Positions 15,310-24,732 are shown, counted from the stretch's first letter. The stretch is 35,525 nucleotides of DNA from Pirellulales bacterium (GCA_016935315.1 JAFGRD010000094.1:1-35525), one strand, 5' to 3'. Translations and numbers: made by a program. Notes: generated by a model not told the origin, from the sequence alone.

Positions 15310-17259
15310 CTATTCCTTCTGCTCCTTCCCCTTTCCCCTCTTGGGGTGGGCAATGGGCAGCACTACCTCGAAGGTGGACCCGCCGCCGGGAACACTCTCG
15401 GCCGTAATCGACCCGCCGTGCCGCTCGACGATCTTCCGGCAGATCGGCAGCCCGATGCCCGTTCCGTCGTAGACATCACGCGGGTGTAGCCGCTGGAAAA
15501 CACCGAAGACCCGATCCAGATGTCGTATCTCGAACCCGATCCCGTTGTCCTCAACCACAATGCGGCATCGTTCCCCCAGAAGCGAGGCCCCGGCCTCGCG
15601 CTGCTTGCGGCCCTCGACGAACCGTCCATGGATTTTGACCACCGGCGGGGCCTCCGGGCGACGGAACTTCAGCGCGTTGCCGATCAGGTTTTGCAGGAGT
15701 TGCCGCATCTGGAGGGGATCGGCCTGGATCACCGGCAGTTTTCCCACTGCTACCCGGCCTCCCACGCGTTCGATCTGTACCTCCAGATCGGAGACGACCT
15801 CGCGGGCGATTTCCCCCAGGTCGACCCGCTCGAAGTTGCGGCCTCGGGTCGTGACGCGCGAGAGCGTCAGCAACCCTTCGATCAACGTTTGCATCCGCTC
15901 GGCCGCGCTCTGCATCCGGTCGATGCACTCGCGGCCGGTTTCGTCGAGCTGGTCGGCACATTTCACTTCCAGCCGGTCACTGAACGTGCGGATCTTCCGC
16001 AACGGCTCCTGCAAGTCGTGCGACGCCACGTAGGCGAACTGCTCCAACTCCTGGTTGGAGCGTTCCAACTCGGCCGCGTAACGTGCTTGTTCGTCCTCCG
16101 CCTTCTTGCGCTGACTGATGTCGCGGACGAAAAAGGTCAGCACGGGGGCGCCCTGCTCGTGGCTGATGGTCATGGCCATCTCGGCGGGAAAGGTCTCGCC
16201 GCTGGCCCGAACGGCCGTCACTTCGATTCGCCGGCCCAACAGCGAGCCCTCTCCGGCGTCGAGGTAGCGGTCGATACGGTTCTGGTGTCCGGCACTCTTG
16301 GAGGGCGGGAAGAGAACCTCGGAAGGTTGCGTGCCCAGCACCCTTTCACGCGCGTGGCCGAAGGTCTGTTCCGCCGCCCGATTGAACTCGGTGATGACAC
16401 CTTGGTGGTTGATGGTGATGATCGGATCCAGGGCCGACTCGAGGATGGCGTGCTTTCGGGCCTGGGATTCGGCCAGGGCGCGTTCCAGGCGTATCTGGTC
16501 GCTGGCGTCGCGGTGGATAATCGCCAGGCACGAGGGCTTGTCGCTGTGGGAACCTCGGACCAGAAGCATCGTGGTCAGCACGTAGACCAGCTTGCCCGTC
16601 TGGACGTTGCGGATCTGACTCTGGCCTTCCCACAGTCCCGTCTCCTTCACTGCCGGCACAGCCACGTCGCGCAACTCCTCCCACGACTCGTCCGTGTAGT
16701 AGTCGTGCAGCGTGTTGGATAAGGTGGTCTCCTCTTCGGTGAGCCCCAGCAGACGGCATCCGGCCGGATTCAGATAAAAGGGCTTTCCGTGCAACGTGGC
16801 CATGCAGATGAAGGCGTCGACACTGTGAGCCAGGGCCACGAACGTATCTCGCTGGTGCAAGCTGCCCGGCTCCTCGGCCAGAAGGATTTCGACGTAGTGA
16901 CCGCGTAATCGATGGATCGCGTTGCCCAACTCGGTCAGCACGGACAGCAGAGCCGCCTTCTGATTGATCGCCTTGACGGCGTGGAACCGGACGGCCCGTT
17001 CCAGACAATTCAACCCGGTCATCACCTCGGCATAGGGCACGCCCACGGAAACGGCTTCGTCGCGAAGCACCCGGGCCCAGTCCGAGGCAGAACTCTCGTT
17101 GCCGGGCGTGTGGCAGTTGCGTAACCCATCGAGCAAGGCCCGGCAACTGCCGGCCTGCGTTTGCAGCAGCTTGGGACACTGAGCCTGTTCGAGACTCTCG
17201 AAGAGCGTTAGATAAATCTCTTCCTCGTGGACGTCCAGGATGTTCAGCAAGTCGCTCAT
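15310..17259 (-). CDS. PAS-domain sensor histidine kinase, soluble
   Basis: 649 aa without transmembrane helices, so a cytoplasmic sensor. Residues 1-130 form an all-helical domain rich in Leu and Glu with no assigned family, possibly an RsbR/RsbT-type N-terminal sensor. Two PAS domains follow: about 138-255 (DAFICMATLHGKPFYLNPAG) and about 268-385 (ALDPIITINHQGVITEFN). HisKA has the phosphoacceptor His414 in YVASHDLQEPLRKI, a signature of the phytochrome-like subgroup. The ATPase domain shows the N box QNLIGNALKF, the G1 box VEDNGIGFE and the G2 box GTGIGLPICRKIVERHGG. First gene of a three-gene operon with Rcp and receiver-PP2C. It starts 33 nt after the stop of the 994-aa gene and may be co-transcribed with it. 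Confidence 0.93.
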   Translation of the reverse strand: MSDLLNILDVHEEEIYLTLFESLEQAQCPKLLQTQAGSCRALLDGLRNCHTPGNESSASDWARVLRDEAVSVGVPYAEVMTGLNCLERAVRFHAVKAINQKAALLSVLTELGNAIHRLRGHYVEILLAEEPGSLHQRDTFVALAHSVDAFICMATLHGKPFYLNPAGCRLLGLTEEETTLSNTLHDYYTDESWEELRDVAVPAVKETGLWEGQSQIRNVQTGKLVYVLTTMLLVRGSHSDKPSCLAIIHRDASDQIRLERALAESQARKHAILESALDPIITINHQGVITEFNRAAEQTFGHARERVLGTQPSEVLFPPSKSAGHQNRIDRYLDAGEGSLLGRRIEVTAVRASGETFPAEMAMTISHEQGAPVLTFFVRDISQRKKAEDEQARYAAELERSNQELEQFAYVASHDLQEPLRKIRTFSDRLEVKCADQLDETGRECIDRMQSAAERMQTLIEGLLTLSRVTTRGRNFERVDLGEIAREVVSDLEVQIERVGGRVAVGKLPVIQADPLQMRQLLQNLIGNALKFRRPEAPPVVKIHGRFVEGRKQREAGASLLGERCRIVVEDNGIGFEIRHLDRVFGVFQRLHPRDVYDGTGIGLPICRKIVERHGGSITAESVPGGGSTFEVVLPIAHPKRGKGKEQKE

Positions 17260-17292
17260 GGGACCGCAGTCTCTCCGAAGAAGGTATCCGAA

Positions 17293-20277
17293 TCAGTCGG
17301 TTCTCCGCTCCGGCGCCGACGCGGGCTCCGGTTCGACCGGCACGCCTTGTACCTGCTCATCTTCGCTCAGCACACGCAGCGCATCCGGGCCCCTGGGGAC
17401 GTCACCCCGGCGAGAGTAGCGATAGTACACTTCCAGCGTCAAAACGGCCAACGCCGTGGTGTAGATTCGTCCGCCTCGATCCCCCCAACGCGTATCCGGA
17501 TCCCAACTGCCGCGTTCACAGCCGTCGTGCCGCTGCAGTCCGACGACCGTATCGCGGATGATGCCGTTCCACCGATTCCAGGGTTCGCCGCCAGCGTGGA
17601 ACATGGCAAGCGTGCAATTGTACCATGTATAGTAATTATACTCCAGCCGATATGCCAGACCACGGCTTTCCACCACACCTTCGGCCGCCGAGCGTTCGGC
17701 CAGGTCGGCCAGGTACGCGGCGGCCTCGCCGATGACCGGCGCGTCCGTCTCATCGAACAGGAATTGCCGAACCAACATGCCGATGCCGGTCGTGGCGTCG
17801 CTTTCCTGCTTGACTTCGTACCCGTCGTTCCGATACCAAGTGCGACCGTTCTGCTCCCGCAGCATGCGCCGGAAGAAGGCGCGAATGTCCTCGATGCACC
17901 GGCTGCTTACCTCCAGGCCAGCCTCCTGGGCCGATTTCAGCGCCAACGCTTGCCAACCGCTGACGGACGTATCGCCGGGACGCTCGAACTTATCGGTGTA
18001 TCGCCAACCTCCGTCGTCGTGCTGCTGGCTTTCAATGTAGAGCACCGCCTTCTGACAGGCCTCGAGGTACCGCTTGCCCACCGGCTCGCCGGAAGCGATG
18101 GCGGCCGCACAGGCGTCCGCCAGGGCGAAGGTGGCGATGCCCTGGTCGTACATGTAGCACGAGTGATACCGGGAGTGTCCCTCCTTCGGTTTGTCACTGA
18201 CCAGGGCGCCGTCGGGCCGCTGGTGCGCGACCATCCAGTCGAGCGCCCGGCGCACGCGATCGGAGTATTGCCGACCGTTGAAGTAGTAGTGTCCCCCAGC
18301 CTGGAAAGCCAACAGGGCCAGGCCGGTTTGCGCCATTTCGTACTTACGGCCCGGGCCGGCGCACGGGGCGCCCGGCTCGCATTGTGAGTGCTTGCCGTCG
18401 GCCAGACACTCGCTCGACCAGAAGCCTTCCGGCGCCTGGTGCCTGGCAAGCCACTCGAGACCCTCGGCCACCGCCCGTTCGCTCTGCGGGCTGCCGCCAT
18501 AGTCGCCGATCCAGGCTAGGCGGTCGGCTTCGGTCCGCATCTTGTATTTCTCTTCGGTGACGTTTTCCGACTCGACTGTTCGATAGCGATCGATCTTCTC
18601 GACCTCGGCGGTCCCTTCCGGTGTGACGCGGATGGCACAGATATCCCACACGTTGCCTACCTGATCGCCCCCGGCACGGAAGACGTACGTCTGGCCGCTC
18701 TGATACAGTCTCACTTCAGCCCTCGATTGGGCCAGCGTGTTGCTCCGCAGGTTGTGGCGGTTCGTGTAGTCGTGGACATAGTAGCGATAAACGCCGGGCG
18801 AAACTCCCAGTACGGTGACCGTTTCCGGCCCCCAGCCGCGACGGTTGTCGACGTCGAGGCGGACGAACTCTTCGCTCTTTAAGTCGCCCGGCCTGCCGTG
18901 GTAGACGTGGAACCGCGTGTCGTCGGGCAAGGGACCCTCCAGGTGGGCGTCGAGATCCTCGGGCGTGCGACCCCAGGTCAACACGATGCGGATCTGCCCT
19001 TCGGCCATGCCGGGGCTCAGTGCGACCCGGACGTAATTCTCGTCGTCGGCGGTCAGTTCCCTCTCGAACCGGCCGCCCGTGAAGCCGTCGGCGGAGACTT
19101 CGATTCGCTGCGGGCCGATCGAGGCCCCCTCGATCCGAAACGCGCCTCCGGCGTCGGTCTCCGTGCCCAAAGAGGTCCCTTCGACCCGGACGCGGGCATG
19201 GGGCACCGGCTGGTTGTTGATGGCGTTGACGATTTGTCCACGGAGTACGCCTTGGCCGGCGGCGGCCCCGATCGGCGGCACCCGCAACGGTTGAGTCGTC
19301 CGTCGCCAGCCGTCCAGATAGGTCACCGAGATGACATCCCCCGTTTGGAGGCCGCCGATTCGCCAGTCGAATTCCTGCCGCCCGCCCGCCGCACCCGGCA
19401 CAATGCGATCGAGGACTTCTGTTTGCCGGCTGCCATCGGTCCTGGCAAAACCGATGGTGCCGCTGCTGAGGGGACGAAAGCAGAGGGCCACCCGGTCGGG
19501 ATCGGCCACGTCCCGGCGGATATCGAAGTCGGGATCGATCTTGGCGTAGCTCAACACCGACGTGGCATAGAGTGTCGCCAAACAGGCCAACCCCAGCAAG
19601 ACGGCCGCGATGGTCGCGTTGCTCAACAGAATGCTGCGACGTTTGCCCCGACGCACACGGTGCTGGAGACCCTCCAACTGGCATCGAAACTCCGGCGGCA
19701 GCTCGTCCCAGTTCGGCCCGGCCGCGGAATCGTCGATCATCGGGGCACGTTCATCGACTGCCCGTTCTGGTCGCCCCGTCCCCGGTGGCGGCGGGGGGCT
19801 GATACCGGGCATCTCCCCTGCCCGATCGGCCGGGGTGAGACTTCCCGGCGGCGGAGGCGGCGCCACAGTCCGCATCTCCCCAGCCTGGCGTGCGCCCATG
19901 CCCGGCGGAGGCGGCGTAGCGGACGTCATCTCACCGACCGGCGGCCCGTCGCCAAGCATTCCCGGCGGCGGCGGGGGCATTGACGGCATTTCTCCAAGCG
20001 ACTGATCAGACACGCCTGGCGGCGGCGGAATCGACAACATCTCGCCGCTGCTTACGAAGGGACCGCTCGGCGGAGGTGCCGGTGTGATCGGCGATGCCTC
20101 CCCGTTGCTCACAACCGAGCCGCCCGGTGCAGCAGGGCAGCTCGGTGCCGGAGGTGGCGTTGGCATGCCGTCGGCCGAGTCTCGGCGCAATCCGCACGGC
20201 TGGCCGCAATCGGGAAACGGGCAGACGGCCGCACTGTCGGCGATTTCTCTTCCACAACTCAGGCACCGCTTGACCAC
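17293..20277 (-). CDS. Zinc-ribbon, Pro-rich, membrane-spanning protein with YfaP-like and toroid domains
   Basis: 994 aa from the GTG at 20277. In order: zinc ribbon (Cys5, 8, 19, 24, with Cys28); a low-complexity region (about 58-165) of six GE(M/A)-(x)n-PPPP-G units; a basic stretch; one transmembrane helix at about 216-240; an ectodomain module (246-334) resembling the one in the neighbouring VWA protein; a carboxypeptidase-regulatory-like beta sandwich (343-422, RGQIVNAINNQPVPHARVRV); a YfaP/DUF2135-like domain (427-505, LTWGRTPEDLDAHL, YRYYVHDY); and a C-terminal alpha/alpha toroid of squalene-cyclase/prenyltransferase type from about 620 (LEWLARHQAPEGFW, WMVAHQRPDGAL, IESQQHDDGGWRY). 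No cyclase DxDD motif was seen, so the toroid is probably non-catalytic. The GTG start has GGAGGCGAGG upstream; an ATG at 20391 would overlap the VWA gene by 77 bp. Function unknown. Confidence 0.8.
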   Translation of the reverse strand: MVKRCLSCGREIADSAAVCPFPDCGQPCGLRRDSADGMPTPPPAPSCPAAPGGSVVSNGEASPITPAPPPSGPFVSSGEMLSIPPPPGVSDQSLGEMPSMPPPPPGMLGDGPPVGEMTSATPPPPGMGARQAGEMRTVAPPPPPGSLTPADRAGEMPGISPPPPPGTGRPERAVDERAPMIDDSAAGPNWDELPPEFRCQLEGLQHRVRRGKRRSILLSNATIAAVLLGLACLATLYATSVLSYAKIDPDFDIRRDVADPDRVALCFRPLSSGTIGFARTDGSRQTEVLDRIVPGAAGGRQEFDWRIGGLQTGDVISVTYLDGWRRTTQPLRVPPIGAAAGQGVLRGQIVNAINNQPVPHARVRVEGTSLGTETDAGGAFRIEGASIGPQRIEVSADGFTGGRFERELTADDENYVRVALSPGMAEGQIRIVLTWGRTPEDLDAHLEGPLPDDTRFHVYHGRPGDLKSEEFVRLDVDNRRGWGPETVTVLGVSPGVYRYYVHDYTNRHNLRSNTLAQSRAEVRLYQSGQTYVFRAGGDQVGNVWDICAIRVTPEGTAEVEKIDRYRTVESENVTEEKYKMRTEADRLAWIGDYGGSPQSERAVAEGLEWLARHQAPEGFWSSECLADGKHSQCEPGAPCAGPGRKYEMAQTGLALLAFQAGGHYYFNGRQYSDRVRRALDWMVAHQRPDGALVSDKPKEGHSRYHSCYMYDQGIATFALADACAAAIASGEPVGKRYLEACQKAVLYIESQQHDDGGWRYTDKFERPGDTSVSGWQALALKSAQEAGLEVSSRCIEDIRAFFRRMLREQNGRTWYRNDGYEVKQESDATTGIGMLVRQFLFDETDAPVIGEAAAYLADLAERSAAEGVVESRGLAYRLEYNYYTWYNCTLAMFHAGGEPWNRWNGIIRDTVVGLQRHDGCERGSWDPDTRWGDRGGRIYTTALAVLTLEVYYRYSRRGDVPRGPDALRVLSEDEQVQGVPVEPEPASAPERRTD

Positions 20278-20314
20278 GTTATCCTCGCCTCCCAATCCAC
20301 GCCGCCCCAGCGTG

Positions 20315-21418
20315 TCAATCCCCCAGAACCCGCCCCTCGCTGAGCACTCTGCCGAAGTGTCCGATCTCCCGAAATCTCCCCGCTTCGCCAAGCAGCCTCA
20401 TGTAGTCGGGCTTGAATCGGGCCTTGGAGAAGACCCACAGCAACACCTTCTCCTCGTGCAACCGCGTGGCCACGTCTTCGGCGGTGGCGCCGGACCGGCT
20501 TGGCTCGTGATACGTGGCGTCGGTCACCAGGTAGAACTGGCGGATCGCGCCCCGGTCGAAGGGGAGTTGCAGGGCCGCCTCCAGAGCGTCCAGTGCCGAT
20601 TCGGGAGCGTCGCCCCCGTCGAATCGTCGCACTTCGTCCACCGCGCGAACGAACGCGTCAACGTCGGAGGTGAAGTCGCGCCGGTCGATCCAGGACGTCT
20701 CTTGGGTGTCGCCGAAACCGATCAACGCGAAGCGGTGTTTTAGGGCCTGCTTTCGAAGCTGCTCCGAGAAGGTGGCACATTTCTTCTTAAGCTCGTCGAT
20801 ACTGGGGCTCATCGAGCCGGTGGTATCCATCAGGATGACGATGTCGGCCCGGTCCGCCGTCGTGAAGGTCTGCTCGTGAAGCCGTCGAAACAGGCCGCGG
20901 CGATACCAGAACTTCACGTCGATGTCCTCGCCGGGGCGATAGACCCACGACCAGGGACGGTCGACGTCACACGGCTCGGCGAAGGTGTCGATCAGGTCGG
21001 CCTCGATGGGTCCCGACGTCCGCCGGCAATAGACCATGCCCGGCGAAAGCACGCGAAACTTGATCTCGAGCCGACTCTGATTGGCCGGATGCTGCGAGAT
21101 TTCGATGCCGTCGATGACCGCATAGGCGCCGATGGTCGCCCGATACACGATCCAGAAGACGACCAGCAACGTCAGCAGGCCGCCCCCCAGCGCCAGGGCC
21201 AGGTATCGGTTGCGGACCCCGATCGTGCGATCCTCGACTTGCAGCCGGTTCAGCCACGCCTGCATTTCGCCGGACGCCATCATGTCGGCCGCAGGGCGCT
21301 GCGGCACGCCGGACCGCATTGCGGCGGACGAGGCCGGCGGGGCTTCTGGGGGGCTGGGGTCCGGGTCTCCAGACGTGCTCATGGTCGGCTCGTTCAGGGT
21401 GGCAGATACCTCTTTCAT
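20315..21418 (-). CDS. Membrane-anchored VWA-domain protein
   Basis: 367 aa. A Pro/Ser/Ala-rich cytoplasmic N-terminus contains one SGEM motif (49-52), like the repeats of the next gene. Transmembrane helix at about 73-92; then an ectodomain module (98-186) similar to that of the 994-aa protein; then a von Willebrand factor A domain from about 190. The metal-ion-dependent adhesion site is DTTGSMS (Asp198, Ser202, Ser204), with further VWA signatures FALIGFGD and YLVTDATYHE. VWA domains bind protein ligands through a metal ion. ATG at 21382 (MSTSGD) is an alternative start. The stop is 37 nt before the GTG of the 994-aa gene, so they form an operon and probably one membrane complex (inference). 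Confidence 0.87.
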   Translation of the reverse strand: MKEVSATLNEPTMSTSGDPDPSPPEAPPASSAAMRSGVPQRPAADMMASGEMQAWLNRLQVEDRTIGVRNRYLALALGGGLLTLLVVFWIVYRATIGAYAVIDGIEISQHPANQSRLEIKFRVLSPGMVYCRRTSGPIEADLIDTFAEPCDVDRPWSWVYRPGEDIDVKFWYRRGLFRRLHEQTFTTADRADIVILMDTTGSMSPSIDELKKKCATFSEQLRKQALKHRFALIGFGDTQETSWIDRRDFTSDVDAFVRAVDEVRRFDGGDAPESALDALEAALQLPFDRGAIRQFYLVTDATYHEPSRSGATAEDVATRLHEEKVLLWVFSKARFKPDYMRLLGEAGRFREIGHFGRVLSEGRVLGD

Positions 21419-21540
21419 TCTCGCACGAGAGTCCGATCACAGCAAGCGTGGTGACTCTCCGGCGAGCCCTGCCGTACTGCGACGGCTTGTGAAGGTTGCC
21501 TGACCCCGTGCGACGGGAGAGAAATCGTCCTGCTAAGGGT

Positions 21541-21563
21541 CTGTCAAAAAACGAGTTGGGCAT
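21541..21563 (+). repeat. Short intergenic repeat, AGTTGGACAT type, copy c
   Basis: Reads CTGTCAAAAAACGAGTTGGGCAT in the gap between the hisB stop and the VWA start (both minus strand). Matches copy a at most positions. On the minus strand it gives six T residues followed by GACA, which could be the end of a terminator or the TTGACA of a -35 box; neither is convincing because no clear stem or -10 was seen. Confidence 0.35.
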
Positions 21564-21595
21564 TCCCGCCGGTCGAACGACGCCGGACGCGACGA

Positions 21596-22207
21596 TCACA
21601 AGATCCCCTTTGTGCTCGGCACGTCGGAAATCCGCGTATCGGGCTCCACGGCCATGCGCAACGCCCGGGCCGTCGCCTTGAAGACTCCCTCGGCAATGTG
21701 ATGGCTGTTGCGGCCGTAGTGGACGATCACGTGCAAGTTACACAGGGCGTTGGCCGAAAAGGCCTGCCAGAAGTCGGCCACCAACTCGCTGTCGAATTCC
21801 CCGATTTTGGGCGTAGGGAAGTCGGCCTGGAAGACGAAGAAGGCGCGGCCGCCGAGATCCACGGCGGCAGTCACCAGTGTCTCTTCCATCGGCAGCGCAA
21901 AATGTCCGTACCGCCGGATGCCTGCCTTGTCGCCCAGCGCCTCTCTCACGGCGGTGCCGAGACAGATGCCGACGTCCTCGACCGTGTGATGCTGGTCGAC
22001 TTCCAGGTCGCCGGCCGCCTGGATCGCCAGATCCAGGGCCGCGTGGCGTGCCAGCAGCGTAAGCATGTGGTCGAAGAAGCCCACCCCGGTGGCGATCTCC
22101 GCCTTGCCGACCCCTTCGAGCGACAGTTTCAGCTCGATCCGAGTCTCGGCCGTCTCGCGCCGCACCGTCGCCGTACGTAACATGTTTTTGCTGCCGCCGT
22201 GTTTCAT
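21596..22207 (-). CDS. hisB: Imidazoleglycerol-phosphate dehydratase
   Basis: 203-aa monofunctional HisB, converting imidazole glycerol phosphate to imidazole acetol phosphate in histidine synthesis. Both manganese-binding His clusters are present: [14 protein letters not shown] and NSHHIAEG. Family length is about 195-200 aa. The start chosen (MKHGGS) has its ATG overlapping the hisC stop in ATGA, which implies translational coupling; ATG at 22183 (MLRTAT) is the alternative. No phosphatase domain is fused. Confidence 0.95.
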   Translation of the reverse strand: MKHGGSKNMLRTATVRRETAETRIELKLSLEGVGKAEIATGVGFFDHMLTLLARHAALDLAIQAAGDLEVDQHHTVEDVGICLGTAVREALGDKAGIRRYGHFALPMEETLVTAAVDLGGRAFFVFQADFPTPKIGEFDSELVADFWQAFSANALCNLHVIVHYGRNSHHIAEGVFKATARALRMAVEPDTRISDVPSTKGIL

Positions 22208-23250
22208 AGTATGGCCGCCAATCGCTCCAGGCAGATATCGATTTGCTCGTCGGTGCCCACCGAAATCCGCAACCCGTCGCCCCAACCCGGATAGTCCATG
22301 TATCGGACCAAAATGCCGTCCTGTTTGAGCCGTCCATACAGCGGTTTTGCCGGCTGTTCCGGATGTACGTTCCAGGTGAAGTTGGCCTGCGAATCAACCG
22401 CTGCAAACCCTAGTTTCCGCATGCCGGCCGTCAGCCGTTGTCGTGTGGCCACGATTCTCGCCCGGTTCTCGGCCAGCCATGCTTGGTCGCCGAGGGCCGC
22501 CGTGGCCGCGGCGATCGACAGCGCGTCGCAGTTGTACGAGTCTTTGACCTTGGTCAGCCCGGCAATGATCTCCGGCTGGGCCACCACGTATCCGAACCGC
22601 AGCCCGGCCAGGGCGTACGACTTGCTCAGCGATCGCGACACCAGGATCTTCTCGCTCTTGGTGACCAGGTCCAGGCAATGCACCTCGGCAAAATCGGCGT
22701 AGGCCTCGTCGACCAGCAGCGGGCACGGCAGTCTCTGGGCCAGTTGCAGAACCTGTTCGGGCGGAACCACCGTACCCGACGGGCTGTTGGGGTTGGGTAG
22801 AAACACCAGCCGCAGGTCATCCGTTGTCGCGGCGAAGGCGTCCGGGAGCGACCAGTCCTGCTCGAAGAAAACCTCCTCACTCTTGGCGCCTTGGAGCTGA
22901 GCCAGCGTCTTATAGAGGATGTAGCTCGGATAAGGCAGCCTCAGCAATTCCCCGTCTCCGACGAACGACCGGGTGGCGATCGTCAGGATATCGTCGCTGC
23001 CGTTGCCGCAGAGAATCCAATCGGCCGGCACGCCCAGCACGTCGGCCGCCTGTTCGCGAAAGGCCTGTGCCATCGGGTGCGGATACTTTTGCAGTCCCCG
23101 CCGGGCGGTCTCCTCGACGGCCCGCACGACGCTCGGGGAACACGGGTAGGGATTCTCGTTCGTATTCAGCTTGATAAACTGATCATCCTGCGGCTGCTCC
23201 CCCGGCACATAGCCGGCCATCGCCTCGATTTTTGCACGAAAGTAACTCAT
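22204..23250 (-). CDS. hisC: Histidinol-phosphate aminotransferase
   Basis: 348-aa fold-type I PLP enzyme that transaminates imidazole acetol phosphate. [13 protein letters not shown] at the N-terminus is the HisC signature; CGNGSDD binds the cofactor phosphate side, LPNPNSPSG holds the Asn near PLP, DEAYADF has the Asp contacting the pyridine nitrogen, and [17 protein letters not shown] has the Schiff-base Lys. Lies between hisD (54-bp gap) and hisB (4-bp overlap). Confidence 0.95.
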   Translation of the reverse strand: MSYFRAKIEAMAGYVPGEQPQDDQFIKLNTNENPYPCSPSVVRAVEETARRGLQKYPHPMAQAFREQAADVLGVPADWILCGNGSDDILTIATRSFVGDGELLRLPYPSYILYKTLAQLQGAKSEEVFFEQDWSLPDAFAATTDDLRLVFLPNPNSPSGTVVPPEQVLQLAQRLPCPLLVDEAYADFAEVHCLDLVTKSEKILVSRSLSKSYALAGLRFGYVVAQPEIIAGLTKVKDSYNCDALSIAAATAALGDQAWLAENRARIVATRQRLTAGMRKLGFAAVDSQANFTWNVHPEQPAKPLYGRLKQDGILVRYMDYPGWGDGLRISVGTDEQIDICLERLAAIL

Positions 23251-23304
23251 CCGACGTTTCCGGCCGTTTTCGGCTTGTTTTCCAGCGCCCGTGTGAGATG
23301 AAGG

Positions 23305-24669
23305 TCACCGGCCCTTGATGCGAATCTCCACGCTGGCCCGATGGGCCGTGAGCCCCTCCTTCGTCGCCAGCGTTTGCACGTCCGCGGCCAGATTCATCAT
23401 CCCTTTGTGCGTGAAGTGCAGAATGCTGTTGGCCCGCAGAAAATCGTTGGCCGAAAGGCCACTGGCAAACCGGGCCGTGCCGCTGGTGGGCAAGACGTGC
23501 GAGGGGCCCGCCGCGTAGTCGCCCAACGCCACCGGCGTGTAGTTGCCCAGGAACATCGCGCCCGCATGGCGAATCTTGTTGGCCAACTGCTCCGCATTCT
23601 CGGTCGCGATGTGCAAGTGTTCCGGGGCAATTTCATCGGCCAGCGAGCAGGCCTCGTCAGCATCCCGGGCGAGGATCACCGCCCCAAACTCCTCGAGACT
23701 CTGCCGGGCGAGCTCGCCTCGCTCCAGTTCGGACAACTGGCGGCCCAGGGCGTCTACGGCCGCATCCAGGGCCGCTTCGTCCCAGCCGATCAGCACGCTG
23801 GCGCCTGGGGCGTGCTCGGCCTGGGCAATCAGGTCGCTAGCCGTGTACTCCGGCCGAGTCGAGCCGTCGACGATCACCACGACCTCGCTGGGCCCTGCGA
23901 TCGAATCGATGTCCACCTCGCCGTAGACGAATTTTTTGGCCAAGGCGACGAACAGGTTGCCCGGCCCCACGATCTTGTCTACTTGCCGCGTCCGCTCGGT
24001 CCCATAGGCCAGCGCCGCCACGCCCTGGGCGCCGCCGAGCCGATAGACTTCGGTGATACCCAACTCGCAACAGGTGGCCAGCAAGTCGGGGTTGAAGGCC
24101 CCGAACTTTGTCGGCGGGGCGACCACGGCAAGCTGCTTCACCCCGGCCACCTGAGCCGGCACGGCCGTCATCAGCACGGTCGAGGGATAAGCGGCCGCTC
24201 CGCCCGGCACGCACAGCCCCACCCGATCCAACGGCCGGTATCGCTGAACCAGATAGCTGTCGGGACGATCGATCCGTACGTCGTGGTGCAGAATCGCCTC
24301 CTGGAAATCGCGGATGTTGCGGCGGACCCGCCGGATCGACTCCAGCAGCCGCGGGTCGGCCTCGGCCCGGGCCTTGTCCAGGTCTTCTTGGGGCACGCGG
24401 ACTGTCTCGGCGGTCAAGGCGGCCTTGTCGATTCGAGCCGAGTAATCGAGCACCGCGGAGAGCCCCGCCTGCTGCACGTCACGGCAGATCCGCTCGACCA
24501 CTTCGACCGGGCTGAGCGGCTCGCCGAAGACATCGATCGTCAACTGGCGGCCGGCCTCGCTGACGACATTCCCCCGGGGGCTGAGTCGCCGGCGCAACTC
24601 GGCCATGGCTGCGCGGATGTCGTCGCGCCGGCTGTCGATGCGGAGGATCTTCAAATCGCCCGTGGTCAT
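23305..24669 (-). CDS. hisD: Histidinol dehydrogenase
   Basis: 454-aa zinc enzyme catalysing the last two oxidation steps to histidine. Signatures: LCVPGGAAAYPSTVLM, GPGNLFVALAK, GPSEVVVI, the zinc-binding EHAPGASVL segment, EHLHIATENAE and GPSHVLPTSGTARF. ATG at 24669 has an AAGGGA site just upstream; a start 12 codons earlier is open but lacks support. First of three consecutive his genes; hisA, hisF, hisG, hisH and hisI are not in the window. It follows the Rieske gene by 63 bp on the same strand. Confidence 0.96.
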   Translation of the reverse strand: MTTGDLKILRIDSRRDDIRAAMAELRRRLSPRGNVVSEAGRQLTIDVFGEPLSPVEVVERICRDVQQAGLSAVLDYSARIDKAALTAETVRVPQEDLDKARAEADPRLLESIRRVRRNIRDFQEAILHHDVRIDRPDSYLVQRYRPLDRVGLCVPGGAAAYPSTVLMTAVPAQVAGVKQLAVVAPPTKFGAFNPDLLATCCELGITEVYRLGGAQGVAALAYGTERTRQVDKIVGPGNLFVALAKKFVYGEVDIDSIAGPSEVVVIVDGSTRPEYTASDLIAQAEHAPGASVLIGWDEAALDAAVDALGRQLSELERGELARQSLEEFGAVILARDADEACSLADEIAPEHLHIATENAEQLANKIRHAGAMFLGNYTPVALGDYAAGPSHVLPTSGTARFASGLSANDFLRANSILHFTHKGMMNLAADVQTLATKEGLTAHRASVEIRIKGR

Positions 24670-24732
24670 GGTTTCCCTTGGCTGCCCTGCGTTCCGTTTT
24701 GACACGCCTTCCTCAAGCCAATCCGCAGCACC

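Noticed and set aside
19760-20110. Regularly spaced GC-rich repeats resembling a repeat array
   Set aside because: They encode the GEM-polyproline units in frame; spacing and sequence vary, so not a CRISPR or tandem DNA repeat.
20278-20391. ATG start at 20391 for the 994-aa protein
   Set aside because: Would overlap the VWA gene by 77 bp; the GTG at 20277 has a strong ribosome-binding site and begins the zinc ribbon.
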